This document shows, one piece after another, positions 1 through 8,583 of a stretch of DNA of 64,000 bases. Within the stretch, counting starts at the first letter, position 1; each line of letters starts with the position of its first letter. The notes beneath the pieces are model-generated. The model had not been told where the DNA came from. It worked only from the letters and a program-made list of their open reading frames with translations, and did not search any database. The stretch is from Saccharospirillum mangrovi. GTDB taxonomy: Bacteria > Pseudomonadota > Gammaproteobacteria > Pseudomonadales > Natronospirillaceae. The translations under genes and the position numbers were made by a program. The stretch spans positions 3,594,001 to 3,658,000 of the forward strand of contig NZ_CP031415.1 in NCBI RefSeq assembly GCF_003367315.1, written 5' to 3'.

Positions 1-994
1 CGCGCGGGTCGTAGAACTTCTTGTTCGGCTTGTCGTCGCCTTCCGGGTTGCCGATCTGGCTTTGCAGATAGCCTTCGTTTTCCTGGTAGTACTGACGAAT
101 GCCGTCCCAGTTTGCCCACTGCGTATCGGTGTCGATGTTCATCTTGATGACGCCGTAGCTGATCGCTTCCTTGATTTCCGCCTCGGTGGAACCGGAACCG
201 CCGTGGAAAACAAAGTTCAGAGCGTTTTTACCGAGACCGAACACTTCCGAACAGTGCGCTTGGGAATCACGCAGAATGGTCGGCTTCAGTTTAACGTTGC
301 CCGGCTTGTACACGCCGTGCACGTTGCCGAAAGACGCGGCGATGGTGAAACGCGGGCTGATGGCATTCAGCGTTTTGTAGGCGTAGGCCACGTGCTCAGG
401 TTGGGTGTAGAGGCTGGATTCGTCGGCACCGCTGTTATCGACGCCGTCTTCTTCACCGCCGGTGACACCCAGTTCAATTTCCAGCGTCATGCCCATCTTG
501 CTCATGCGCTCCAGGTATTGGGCGCAGGTAGCAACGTTGTCTTCCAGGCTGTCTTCCGACAGGTCAATCATGTGTGACGAGAACAACGGCTTGCCGGTTT
601 CGGCGTAGTGTTTTTCACCGGCGTCGAGCAGGCCGTCGATCCACGGCAGCAATTTACGCGCAGCGTGGTCGGTGTGCAGGATCACCGGCACGCCGTAGGT
701 TTCAGCCACGGTATGCACGTGGCGAGCACCGGCCAGCGCGCCCAGAATGGCGTTGCCCTGACCTTCGAGTTTCAGGCCCTTACCGGCGAGAAAACCAGCA
801 CCGCCATTGGAGAACTGAATGATCACCGGCGAGCCAACGCGTGCAGCGGCTTCTAATGTGGCGTTGATGGTATCGGTGTTGACGCAGTTGACCGCTGGCA
901 GCGCAAAGCCTTCGGCCTTGGCGATTTCAAAAATCTTCTGCACATCGTCGCCAGTGGCAACGCCGGGTTTGACGACATCGAATACTTTGGTCAT
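1..994 (-). CDS. fba: class II fructose-bisphosphate aldolase, 3' end outside window
   Basis: Cleaves fructose-1,6-bisphosphate to dihydroxyacetone phosphate and glyceraldehyde-3-phosphate, and condenses them in gluconeogenesis; cytosolic. About 331 codons are visible and the C-terminus lies beyond the left edge. The start MTKVFDVVKPGVATGD follows an AGGAGG ribosome site. Metal-binding HTDHAARKLLPW and the segment SSHMIDLSEDSLEDN are typical of the zinc-dependent, E. coli FbaA-like class IIA enzymes. The gene lies 48 bp downstream of pgk on the same strand, a classical glycolytic pair, so co-transcription is likely. Confidence 0.96.
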   Translation of the reverse strand, partial: MTKVFDVVKPGVATGDDVQKIFEIAKAEGFALPAVNCVNTDTINATLEAAARVGSPVIIQFSNGGAGFLAGKGLKLEGQGNAILGALAGARHVHTVAETYGVPVILHTDHAARKLLPWIDGLLDAGEKHYAETGKPLFSSHMIDLSEDSLEDNVATCAQYLERMSKMGMTLEIELGVTGGEEDGVDNSGADESSLYTQPEHVAYAYKTLNAISPRFTIAASFGNVHGVYKPGNVKLKPTILRDSQAHCSEVFGLGKNALNFVFHGGSGSTEAEIKEAISYGVIKMNIDTDTQWANWDGIRQYYQENEGYLQSQIGNPEGDDKPNKKFYDPR

Positions 995-1013
995 GGCTGG
1001 AACCCTCCTGTTG

Positions 1014-1030
1014 GGGCGGCCGGGCCGCCC
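1014..1030 (-). promoter_or_regulatory. GC-rich stem-loop between pgk and fba
   Basis: A perfect 7-bp stem GGGCGGC/GCCGCCC with a 3-base loop sits in the pgk-fba gap, just ahead of the fba ribosome site. No U-run follows on the minus strand, so it is not a standard terminator. It may be an mRNA processing or stability element that separates pgk and fba expression; that role is inference. Confidence 0.45.
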
Positions 1031-1042
1031 ATCGGTATTATT

Positions 1043-2206
1043 TTAGTCTTGGGCGCGTTGCTCGAGAATTTCAACGGCTGGCAGTTTCTTACCTTCAACG
1101 AATTCCAGGAAGGCTCCGCCGCCAGTGGAAATGTAGGAGAAGCGATCTTCCATATCGAATTTCTGTACAGCGGCGATCACATCGCCACCGCCCAATACCG
1201 AAAACGCACCGCTGTCGGCAATGGCTTCGGCGACGGCTTTGGTACCTTCGGCGAAATTATCGAACTCGAACACGCCACACGGGCCGTTCCACAAAATGGT
1301 CTTGGCGCCTTTCAGAATCTCGGCGTATTTAGCCGCTGTTTCCGGACCCAAATCCATGATTTCTTCGTTGTCCTGAACCTGATCAACCGGCTTGATGGTT
1401 GCCTTGGCGGACGCGCTGAATTCGGTACCGACGCGCACGTCGATCGGCTCCGGAATATCCAGTTTTTCCATCAGCGCTTTGGCATCGGGAATCAGGTCTT
1501 TCTCGTGCAGCGACTGGCCGACGTTGTAACCGCGCGCGGCCACAAAGGTGTTGGAAATGCCGCCGCCGACAATCAGTCGATCGCAGATTTTCGACAGGCT
1601 TTCCAGCACCGTCAGCTTGGTTGAAACTTTAGCGCCACCGACGACAGCAACCATCGGCCGTTGCGGGTTATCCATCACTGCGCCGAGCGCTTCCAGTTCA
1701 GCCGCCAGCAGCGGACCGGCGCAAGCGATGGGTGCGAACTTTGCAACACCGTGAGTCGAGGCCTGGGCGCGGTGTGCGGTACCGAAGGCGTCCATCACAT
1801 AGACGTCGCACAGCGCCGCCATTTTCTTCGACAGGCCATCATCGTTTTTCTTTTCGCCGACGTTGAAACGCACGTTTTCCAGCATGACTACCGGCGCATC
1901 GCTGTTAACGCCGTCGATCCAGTCTTTGATCAGCGGGATGTCGCGGCCGAGCAGTTTGCCCATGTACTCAGCGACCGGAGCCAGTGATGCGGCGGCATCG
2001 TATTGGCCTTCTTCCGGACGGCCCAGGTGCGACATGATCATCACCTGCGCGCCTTGCTTGAGCGCCACTTCGATGGTGGGCAGGGAGGCGCGGATGCGCT
2101 TGTCCGAGGTCACTTGGCCGTTGTCGTCCAGCGGGACGTTCAGATCCTGACGAATCAGTACGCGTTTTCCGGCCAGATCGAGGTCGGACATCTTGATCAC
2201 AGACAT
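1043..2206 (-). CDS. pgk: phosphoglycerate kinase
   Basis: Transfers the acyl phosphate of 1,3-bisphosphoglycerate to ADP in glycolysis; cytosolic monomer. The 387-residue length equals the E. coli enzyme. The N-terminal substrate region has [19 protein letters not shown], the middle has [11 protein letters not shown], and the C-terminal nucleotide-binding region has LGGGDVIAA. The start [11 protein letters not shown] at 2206 is chosen because AAAGGA lies just upstream; an in-frame extension to 2269 has no homologous character. It is followed by fba on the same strand and is divergent from udk. Confidence 0.97.
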   Translation of the reverse strand: MSVIKMSDLDLAGKRVLIRQDLNVPLDDNGQVTSDKRIRASLPTIEVALKQGAQVMIMSHLGRPEEGQYDAAASLAPVAEYMGKLLGRDIPLIKDWIDGVNSDAPVVMLENVRFNVGEKKNDDGLSKKMAALCDVYVMDAFGTAHRAQASTHGVAKFAPIACAGPLLAAELEALGAVMDNPQRPMVAVVGGAKVSTKLTVLESLSKICDRLIVGGGISNTFVAARGYNVGQSLHEKDLIPDAKALMEKLDIPEPIDVRVGTEFSASAKATIKPVDQVQDNEEIMDLGPETAAKYAEILKGAKTILWNGPCGVFEFDNFAEGTKAVAEAIADSGAFSVLGGGDVIAAVQKFDMEDRFSYISTGGGAFLEFVEGKKLPAVEILEQRAQD

Positions 2207-2373
2207 GGCAATTCCTTTCGGCGAAAATGTTGGGGACGCCATTGTAGACCCTGAGGCGGGTGGAATCATCCGCTTTGTAATTTTCCTACATTTTAGCCGT
2301 CACAAAGACAGTTTCGCGGCGCTTTGTTACACTGCGCACCCAGCTTGCCCACCCACTTCTCGCTGGATTCTTG

Positions 2374-3009
2374 ATGAACACCGCTCCTATTTTTATCGGC
2401 ATCGCCGGCGCCTCTGCCTCTGGTAAAACGCTGCTCTCAGCCACCGTCTACGAAGAATTGCGCCGCGAACTCGGTGACGACGCCATCGCCATCATCAAAG
2501 AAGACAGCTACTACCGCGACCGCAGCGAACTGACGTTCGAAGAACGCGAGGCCATTAATTACGACCACCCGAACGCCTTCGATCACGATTTACTGATCGA
2601 ACACCTCGATCAGCTCAGCGCCGGCCAGGACGTTGAAATTCCCATCTACGATTTCACCGTGCACAACCGCTCACCGGAAACTTTTCCGCTGAAACCGGTG
2701 CGGGTGATCATCATCGAAGGCATTTTGATTCTGCACGACAAGGCGATTCGCAAACGTCTGGACGCCAAGGTGTATATGGATACGCCGCTGGATATTTGCT
2801 TAGTGCGCCGGCTGCAACGCGACATCGCCGAACGCGGCCGTACCGTCGAATCGATCATCGAACAGTACAAACGCACGGTGCGGCCGATGTTTCTGGAGTT
2901 CATTGAACCGACCAAACAATTCGCCGACATCATCGTGCCGCGCGGCGGCAAAAACCGCGTCGCCATCGAGATGATCAAAGCGCGGATTTTGCAGATGCTT
3001 GGTCACTGA
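2374..3009 (+). CDS. udk: uridine kinase
   Basis: Phosphorylates uridine and cytidine to their monophosphates in pyrimidine salvage; cytosolic. The 211-residue product begins MNTAPIFIGIAGASASGKT, containing the P-loop GASASGKT. KEDSYYRD, YDHPNAFDHDL and PIYDFTVHNR are characteristic of bacterial Udk. An in-frame TTG three bases earlier is possible but the ATG is preferred. The gene is divergent from pgk and ends 9 bp before the convergent permease gene. Confidence 0.95.
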   Translation: MNTAPIFIGIAGASASGKTLLSATVYEELRRELGDDAIAIIKEDSYYRDRSELTFEEREAINYDHPNAFDHDLLIEHLDQLSAGQDVEIPIYDFTVHNRSPETFPLKPVRVIIIEGILILHDKAIRKRLDAKVYMDTPLDICLVRRLQRDIAERGRTVESIIEQYKRTVRPMFLEFIEPTKQFADIIVPRGGKNRVAIEMIKARILQMLGH

Positions 3010-3018
3010 AACACTGAG

Positions 3019-3873
3019 TCACTGAGACCGGCGCAACGTCGCCATCGCTAATAACGCCGACACGGCCATCAACAACAAGGCCACCGCATTCAACACCGGC
3101 GTTGAACCTTCGCGCAGGCGGTTGAACAGCGCCACGGTTAACGGCGTATCGCTGCCGGTCAGCATGACGGTGGTGTTGAAGTTCTCGAACGACATCAAAA
3201 ACGCCATCGCCGCCGCGCCGAAAATCGCTGGCAGCAGCCAGGGCAAGGTAACGGTAAACCAGGCAACGATCGGGGTTGCTCCGAGATTCAACGCCGCTTC
3301 TTCCAACTGCGGATCGAACTTGCGCAAACGGGCAGCGATGATCAGCGTGGAGAGCGTGGTGATAAACGCTACCTGGCCGCCAATCACCAGCGGCAGACCA
3401 GGCCGGAACAGATCGAGTTCGATGCCCCAACGCAGCGATACCTCGTTCGCCAGACCGCTGTAAAACACCAGAATTGACACGCCCAGAATCACACCCGGAA
3501 TCACCAGCGGCAGCAGCATCACCAGATACAACACTTCCTTGCCGCGAAACTCGATGCGCTCGAACAACACCGCATTAACGCAACCGAGCGCGACCGAAAT
3601 CACCGTCACCCAGAACGCCACCAACACACTGACCCAAAGCGCCGACAACAAACCCTGATCGTGAAACAGGCCGGTGCGGTTGCCGCTTTCGGCAGCGTTG
3701 GCGAAGTACCAATCGACGGTAAAACCCTGCCAGGGCAAGGACGGGAAATTGGAATCGTTGAACGCAAAGACGGCCGTTACCAGCAACGGCAGCGCGAGAT
3801 AAATAAAGAACGCCAACAGATACAGCAAATAGAGACTGTTAAAGACGCGCGAACGCGGTACCGAGCGAATCAT
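3019..3873 (-). CDS. polyamine-type ABC transporter permease (PotC/PotI-like)
   Basis: Inner-membrane permease of a type I ABC importer. The 284-residue protein has six predicted membrane segments, beginning with LYLLYLLAFFIYLALPLLV. The cytoplasmic EAA loop, which couples to the ATPase, is EEAALNLGATPIVAWFTVTL. The segment FPSLPWQGFTVDWY resembles the periplasmic start of PotC-family proteins. It is the last gene of a four-gene operon and overlaps the preceding permease by 4 bp. The substrate is inferred as spermidine or putrescine from family and neighbours; another small cation cannot be excluded. Confidence 0.88.
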   Translation of the reverse strand: MIRSVPRSRVFNSLYLLYLLAFFIYLALPLLVTAVFAFNDSNFPSLPWQGFTVDWYFANAAESGNRTGLFHDQGLLSALWVSVLVAFWVTVISVALGCVNAVLFERIEFRGKEVLYLVMLLPLVIPGVILGVSILVFYSGLANEVSLRWGIELDLFRPGLPLVIGGQVAFITTLSTLIIAARLRKFDPQLEEAALNLGATPIVAWFTVTLPWLLPAIFGAAAMAFLMSFENFNTTVMLTGSDTPLTVALFNRLREGSTPVLNAVALLLMAVSALLAMATLRRSQ

Positions 3874-4730
3874 CCCAACACCTTACGCAAATTCTGGCCG
3901 GTTAAACGCAGCCCCAACCAGACCAGCAGCGACGACAACACCAGCAACAACACACCCAGCGCCGCACCCTGTTCCCAGTTAAAGCGGGTGATGAACTGAG
4001 TGAAAATCTGCTGGGTAAACCAGGCGCTGTCTTTGCCGCCCATCAGCGTGGGTGTGAGGTAGGAACCGAGCGTCAGCATAAAGACGACGATGCAACCGGA
4101 CACAATGCCCGGCATGGCCCAGGGCACAACGATGTCGCGCAGCACATGCCAGTGATTGCCGCCGAGGTCGTAGCCGGCTTCAACCAGATTGTCGTCGAGG
4201 CCATCGAGCGTTGTAACCAGCGGCACCACCATAAACAGCAGGGCGTTGTAGACCAGCCCGACGATGACGGCGACGTCGTTGTATAAAAATTCCACCGGCC
4301 CATCGACCCAACCCAACGCTTGCAGCCAACTGCTGAACAGACCGCTTTCGCGCAGCAAAATCATCCAGCCGTAAGTGCGTACCAGCTCGCTCGCCCAAAA
4401 CGGAATCAGGCAGGCCAGAAACAGCAAACCCCGAGCACGGCCGCGCGCCAGTTTGGCGATGTACCAGGCAATGGGAAAACCGATCACCAAAGTCAGCGCC
4501 GTAGTCAGCAACGACATCACGCCGGTGCGAATGAAAGTGCGCCAGTAATAGGATTCGGCGAAGAAATTGCTGTATTGGGTGACACCCCAATCGAGGCTGT
4601 CCCAGCTTTCGCGCACCTGAAACGAGATGCGCAGCATCTGCACGTGCGGCAACAACACCAGCAGAACAATCCACAGCACAAAGGGCGTCAGCAATAACAG
4701 CAGCGAGAGTTTGCCGGCGGTACGGTTCAC
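3870..4730 (-). CDS. polyamine-type ABC transporter permease (PotB/PotH-like)
   Basis: First inner-membrane permease of the importer, 286 residues. It has an N-terminal membrane anchor LLLLLTPFVLWIVLLVLLP, further hydrophobic segments, and an EAA-type loop around EAGYDLGGNHWHVLRDIVVP. PotB-family proteins share the early ESWDSLDWGVTQYSNF-like periplasmic region. It overlaps both the ATPase gene and the second permease gene by 4 bp, indicating translational coupling and a permease heterodimer. Confidence 0.88.
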   Translation of the reverse strand: MNRTAGKLSLLLLLTPFVLWIVLLVLLPHVQMLRISFQVRESWDSLDWGVTQYSNFFAESYYWRTFIRTGVMSLLTTALTLVIGFPIAWYIAKLARGRARGLLFLACLIPFWASELVRTYGWMILLRESGLFSSWLQALGWVDGPVEFLYNDVAVIVGLVYNALLFMVVPLVTTLDGLDDNLVEAGYDLGGNHWHVLRDIVVPWAMPGIVSGCIVVFMLTLGSYLTPTLMGGKDSAWFTQQIFTQFITRFNWEQGAALGVLLLVLSSLLVWLGLRLTGQNLRKVLG

Positions 4731-5809
4731 AGGCTGGCCTCGGCAAACACCGTCGCGCGCTGCGGTTCCCAGCCGAGAGTGACGGCAGAACCCGGTTGCA
4801 AATCGCCCACCGAACCATCCTGCGGCAAACGCGCAAACAACTCGCGCTCGCCCAGACGGGTTTCGATGCGGCTGTTGGCGCCGTCGAACAAAGTAGTACT
4901 CAGTTGCGTTTCAACCCGACTGAACGACGCTGGCAGTTCGCTGCCAATCAGCATCGATTCGGGACGGATAAACAGCGATGCCCGCTGGCCCACACTCAAG
5001 TCAGCCGATACCCGGCCACTGACTTGCGCGCCGCTGTCCAATTGCAGCTGCGCCATGCCGTTGTCGAGACTCAGCACTTCGCCATCAAGCCGGTTGTTGT
5101 CGCCTACAAAACTCGCCACGAACGGCGTTGCCGGTTCGCGATACAACACATCCGGTGCCGCGACCTGATCGAAGCGACCATTGCGCATCACCGCCACCTG
5201 ATCGGACATCACCAGCGCTTCGGATTGATCGTGCGTGATGTAAACGAAGGTGGTGCCGAAGGCTTTCTGCAAATGTTTGAGTTCGACTTTCATCTGCTCG
5301 CGCAGTTTTAAATCGAGCGCGCCGAGCGGTTCGTCGAGCAACAACAAGGTCGGTTCCAGCACCAGACAGCGCGCCAGGGCAACGCGTTGACGCTGGCCGC
5401 CGCTCAACTGCTGCGGCATGCGATCACCCAGACCGGGCAAGCCGACTTGTTCCAGCACGCGCTCTGTTTTCTGGCGGCGTTCGGCCGCGGCGACTTTGCG
5501 CCGTTTCAGGCCGTAACCGATGTTGTCGGCAACGCTCATGGTCGGGAACAACGCCAGGTGCTGAAACACCATGTTCACCGGCCGCTTGTTCGGCGGCACG
5601 GTGTTCATGCGTTGATCGCGAATGAAGATGTCGCCGGAATCCGGCCGGTCGAAACCGGCCAGCAGGCGCAGCAAAGTGGTTTTGCCGCAGCCTGACGGGC
5701 CGAGAATCGAGAAAAACGAACCGGCCGGTACGTCCAGCGAAATCCGGTCCACCGCTTGGTGATCACCAAAACGGCGGACCAGCTCGGTACAACGAAGATC
5801 CGAGGCCAT
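4727..5809 (-). CDS. polyamine-type ABC transporter ATPase (PotA/PotG-like)
   Basis: Cytoplasmic ATPase powering the importer, 360 residues. It has Walker A GPSGCGKTTLLRL, Q-loop region NMVFQHLALFPTM, signature LSGGQRQRVALARCL, Walker B LLLLDEPLGALD and the switch histidine in YITHDQSEAL. A C-terminal TOBE-like region follows from about residue 240. Start 5809 (MASDLRCTELV) is chosen because the fold begins there and a GAGG site precedes it; the 210-bp upstream extension overlaps the binding-protein gene and looks like a shadow. It lies 7 bp after the binding-protein gene. Confidence 0.9.
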   Translation of the reverse strand: MASDLRCTELVRRFGDHQAVDRISLDVPAGSFFSILGPSGCGKTTLLRLLAGFDRPDSGDIFIRDQRMNTVPPNKRPVNMVFQHLALFPTMSVADNIGYGLKRRKVAAAERRQKTERVLEQVGLPGLGDRMPQQLSGGQRQRVALARCLVLEPTLLLLDEPLGALDLKLREQMKVELKHLQKAFGTTFVYITHDQSEALVMSDQVAVMRNGRFDQVAAPDVLYREPATPFVASFVGDNNRLDGEVLSLDNGMAQLQLDSGAQVSGRVSADLSVGQRASLFIRPESMLIGSELPASFSRVETQLSTTLFDGANSRIETRLGERELFARLPQDGSVGDLQPGSAVTLGWEPQRATVFAEASL

Positions 5810-5816
5810 GGCGACC

Positions 5817-6884
5817 TCAGTTCGCTGCCTGGATGCGATCCAGAACCTGACCTTCGAGGGCTTCCAGACCCGGCGGAACCGGCGGATACCAGTTGATGTT
5901 GTCGAGCGCTTCCTGGTTGAAACTGACGCGATAGGCATCGCGCAGTTCAGCGCGCACAAACGCATCAGCGCCGACAGCGGCGGTGAAGTTACCGGACTGG
6001 TTGGTGATCTGGGCAGCAATTTCCGGTCGGTTCACGAAGTTGATCCACTGATAGGCAGCATCGACGTTTTCCGCACGGCGCGGCAACGCGAAGGTATCAA
6101 TCCAACCCAGTGCACCTGATTCCGGGGCCACGAAATTGATCGACGGATTTTCCGCGTGCAGCGTCCAGCCACCGGCATCCCACGCCATAGCGGCGGTCAC
6201 TTCGCCGGTGCGCAGCAAGGCCAGCAATTCATCGCCGCCACTCCAGTAGGTTTTCACGTTGGCTTTGCACTCGATCAGCGCCGCTTCAACTTTCTCCAGA
6301 ATGGCGCGGTACTCACCTTCGTTGTCGTAAGCGGCAAACGGATCTTCACCCATGGCGAAGGCGAAACCGATCAATGTCGGGCGCTTCAGACGGTAAGACA
6401 CACGACCGGCCACAGCGTCAGCACACAAATCGGTGTAATCGGTAACCACATTCGCAGCAGGACCCGCCACGATCAGACCGCTGGTGCCCCACACCGCCGG
6501 CACGCCGTATTGGCCGCCGTTCATGGAAGTGGATTCACGAGTGGCGTTCAGCATGGAGGTTTGAATCAGGCCGGTATCAATGCGGCTCATATCCAGCGGC
6601 TGATAAATGTTGAACTGGCGTTGTACGCCGATGATGCGATCCTGGCTCGGCTGCGCCAGATCGAAACCGGCACCGCCTGTGGCGCGCAGTTTGGAAATCA
6701 TGTCTTCGTTGTTCGACAGCGTGACCTGAACGTCGATGCCGGTTTCTTTTTCAAACTGGGCCACAACGGCGTCCGGGGCGTAGCCACCCCAGGTCAACAA
6801 ACGCAATTCTTCAGCCTGCACAGCGCCGGTTGCGACAGTCGCAACCACGCCAGCCGCCAGGGCAAAACGGGTAAAAGCGGTCAT
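5817..6884 (-). CDS. periplasmic polyamine-type binding protein (PotD/PotF-like)
   Basis: Captures the substrate in the periplasm for the importer encoded by the next three genes. The 355-residue precursor starts MTAFTRFALAAGVVATVATG with a Sec signal peptide cleaved near AVQAEE. The mature start EELRLLTWGGYAPDAVVAQF and the segment FEKETGIDVQVTLSNNEDM are typical of spermidine/putrescine-binding proteins. AGAGGAAA just upstream fixes the start; an upstream extension lacks signal features. First gene of the operon and divergent from the DUF924 gene, with 200 bp between them for both promoters. Confidence 0.9.
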   Translation of the reverse strand: MTAFTRFALAAGVVATVATGAVQAEELRLLTWGGYAPDAVVAQFEKETGIDVQVTLSNNEDMISKLRATGGAGFDLAQPSQDRIIGVQRQFNIYQPLDMSRIDTGLIQTSMLNATRESTSMNGGQYGVPAVWGTSGLIVAGPAANVVTDYTDLCADAVAGRVSYRLKRPTLIGFAFAMGEDPFAAYDNEGEYRAILEKVEAALIECKANVKTYWSGGDELLALLRTGEVTAAMAWDAGGWTLHAENPSINFVAPESGALGWIDTFALPRRAENVDAAYQWINFVNRPEIAAQITNQSGNFTAAVGADAFVRAELRDAYRVSFNQEALDNINWYPPVPPGLEALEGQVLDRIQAAN

Positions 6885-7084
6885 AGGGTTTCCTCTGTTT
6901 CCAGTACGGATTTCAGGACGGTTCAATTCGACCCAACTACGCTATGAGTCCGATGTGTCAGCTTGATGACGATAAACCGATTGTGACGGCGGTCAAGGTG
7001 GCGCAAATGTGCTGGACTGAGCGCTTGCGCACTCTGGTACACTGCACCGCTCTTGCTCAGCCGCCCCACGCCCCGGAGACGCCG

Positions 7085-7678
7085 ATGACACCCTGGCAAT
7101 CCATTCTCGATTTCTGGTTCGGTGACCAGGAACCGCCCGAACCGGTGTTTCGCAAACGCTGGTTTACTGGCGGGGCCGAACTCGACCAGCAGATTGCCGA
7201 ACGCTTTGGCGAACTGCACCAGCGCGCGGTTGACGGCGAGTTAGACGCTTGGTTATCGCACCCGCACGGGCGTTTGGCGTTGATCTTGTTAATCGACCAA
7301 TTCAGCCGCAATCTCTATCGCGGCCGCGCCGACGCCTTCGCCTGGGACGACCGGGCGCGGCAGTGGAGCTTGGATGCACTGAATGGCGACCATTATTCAG
7401 CCCTGGCCGTCAGTGGCCGGATGTTCTGCTTAATGCCGCTGATGCACGCCGAAGACCGGGCGCTGCACGACCAATTGCACCAGGCCATCGAACAATTGCT
7501 GACGGATTTCCCCGACCAACACGACTTTCTCGACGGCATGAAAACATCCGCCGTCGAACACCGGGATCTGATTATTCGTTTTGGCCGTTATCCGCACCGC
7601 AATACCGTGCTGGGCCGAACCTCGACACCCGAAGAAACCGACTATTTAAGTGGCAACGCTGCCCGCTTTGGGCAGTAA
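7085..7678 (+). CDS. DUF924 family protein
   Basis: A 197-residue cytosolic protein of the DUF924 family, whose biochemical role is not established. Family hallmarks are the opening MTPWQSILDFWFGD, the central LILLIDQFSRNLYRG and the later FCLMPLMHAEDRAL. The family is helical and TPR-like. Start 7085 matches the family start and has a GGAGAC site upstream; an in-frame extension back to 6944 would run into the divergent promoter region. It precedes the secreted DsbA-like gene by 77 bp. Confidence 0.85.
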   Translation: MTPWQSILDFWFGDQEPPEPVFRKRWFTGGAELDQQIAERFGELHQRAVDGELDAWLSHPHGRLALILLIDQFSRNLYRGRADAFAWDDRARQWSLDALNGDHYSALAVSGRMFCLMPLMHAEDRALHDQLHQAIEQLLTDFPDQHDFLDGMKTSAVEHRDLIIRFGRYPHRNTVLGRTSTPEETDYLSGNAARFGQ

Positions 7679-7755
7679 ACCTGCGTACATTTTCTGGAAC
7701 CTTGGCGGAAGGGCCGGGTCCAACCCGTTTAAGACTCACACCGATTGGAGACAGC

Positions 7756-8493
7756 ATGATCAAACTCACCCTGCGCCCGCTCGCCCTGTTGGTTGCCCTG
7801 GCGCTAGCCAGCCTCGCCGCCCACGCCGATGAACTGACCGAAGCCGACGTCGAACAACTGGTGCACGACTATCTGCTGGCACACCCCGAAGTGGTGCAAG
7901 AAGCGCTGGATCGTCTGCAACAGCAACAACAAGCCGCGCAAGCCGCCGCCGAACAACAACGCCTGAGTTCCCTGAACGAACAACTGGTCAGCTACCCGCA
8001 CGACCCGGTCGGCGGTAACCGTGATGGCGAACTGACGTTGATCGAATTCTTCGACTACAACTGCGGCTACTGCAAACGCGCCAACGCAACGCTGCAAGCC
8101 TTGATGGAAGACAACCCGAATCTGCGCGTCGTTTATAAAGAATTCCCAATCCTCGCGGAAACTTCGGTCACCGCCGCGCGCGCGTCGCTGGCCTTGAACA
8201 AGCTGTATCCGGAACACTACGAAACCTTCCACCGCAGCCTGCTGGAACGTCGCTCGGGTCTGCAAAAAGACGACGATGTCTGGGACGCCATTGAAGAACT
8301 GGACGGCGTCGACACCGCTGCCATCCGCGCCGAAAGCCAGGCCGACTGGGTACAACAAACCCTCGCCAGCAACTACCAACTGGCACGCCAACTGAACATC
8401 AGCGGCACCCCAACCTTTGTGATCGGCGACAACATGCTGCGCGGTGCGTATCCGCAAGCGGATATTCAAGCGGCGATTGACGAAGCGAGCTGA
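7756..8493 (+). CDS. secreted DsbA/Com1-like thiol:disulfide oxidoreductase
   Basis: Probable periplasmic disulfide oxidoreductase or isomerase of 245 residues. A signal peptide (MIKLTLRPLALLVALALASL, cleaved near AHA) is followed by a charged helical N-domain with a glutamine/alanine-rich stretch at residues 55-68, as in Com1 and ScsC-like proteins that oligomerise. The thioredoxin fold carries the active site CGYC at residues 103-106 and the cis-proline in SGTPTFVIG. DsbB is encoded at 40832. The last 291 bp are duplicated at 10912-11202. The start at 7756 is set by the signal peptide and an upstream GGAG. Confidence 0.9.
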   Translation: MIKLTLRPLALLVALALASLAAHADELTEADVEQLVHDYLLAHPEVVQEALDRLQQQQQAAQAAAEQQRLSSLNEQLVSYPHDPVGGNRDGELTLIEFFDYNCGYCKRANATLQALMEDNPNLRVVYKEFPILAETSVTAARASLALNKLYPEHYETFHRSLLERRSGLQKDDDVWDAIEELDGVDTAAIRAESQADWVQQTLASNYQLARQLNISGTPTFVIGDNMLRGAYPQADIQAAIDEAS

Positions 8494-8506
8494 GCTTTAA
8501 GTAACC

Positions 8507-8529
8507 AAAAAAGGGCCGTTAAGGCCCTT
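8507..8529 (-). terminator. intrinsic terminator after kelch gene 1
   Basis: The stem AAGGGCC/GGCCCTT with a 5-base loop is followed on the minus strand by six U residues. It lies about 55 bp past the stop of kelch gene 1 and also just after the plus-strand dsbA-like stop, so it could serve both convergent genes. An exact counterpart exists at 11216-11239. Confidence 0.8.
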
Positions 8530-8583
8530 CATAGTTGGAAGTAAATAGAAAGCGATTATCGGAAAGCTCATAAAAAACAAACG

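Noticed and set aside
4727-6019. 430-residue version of the polyamine ABC ATPase
   Set aside because: The extra 70 residues overlap the binding-protein gene, have no ABC-domain character, and a GAGG-preceded ATG fits the family start.
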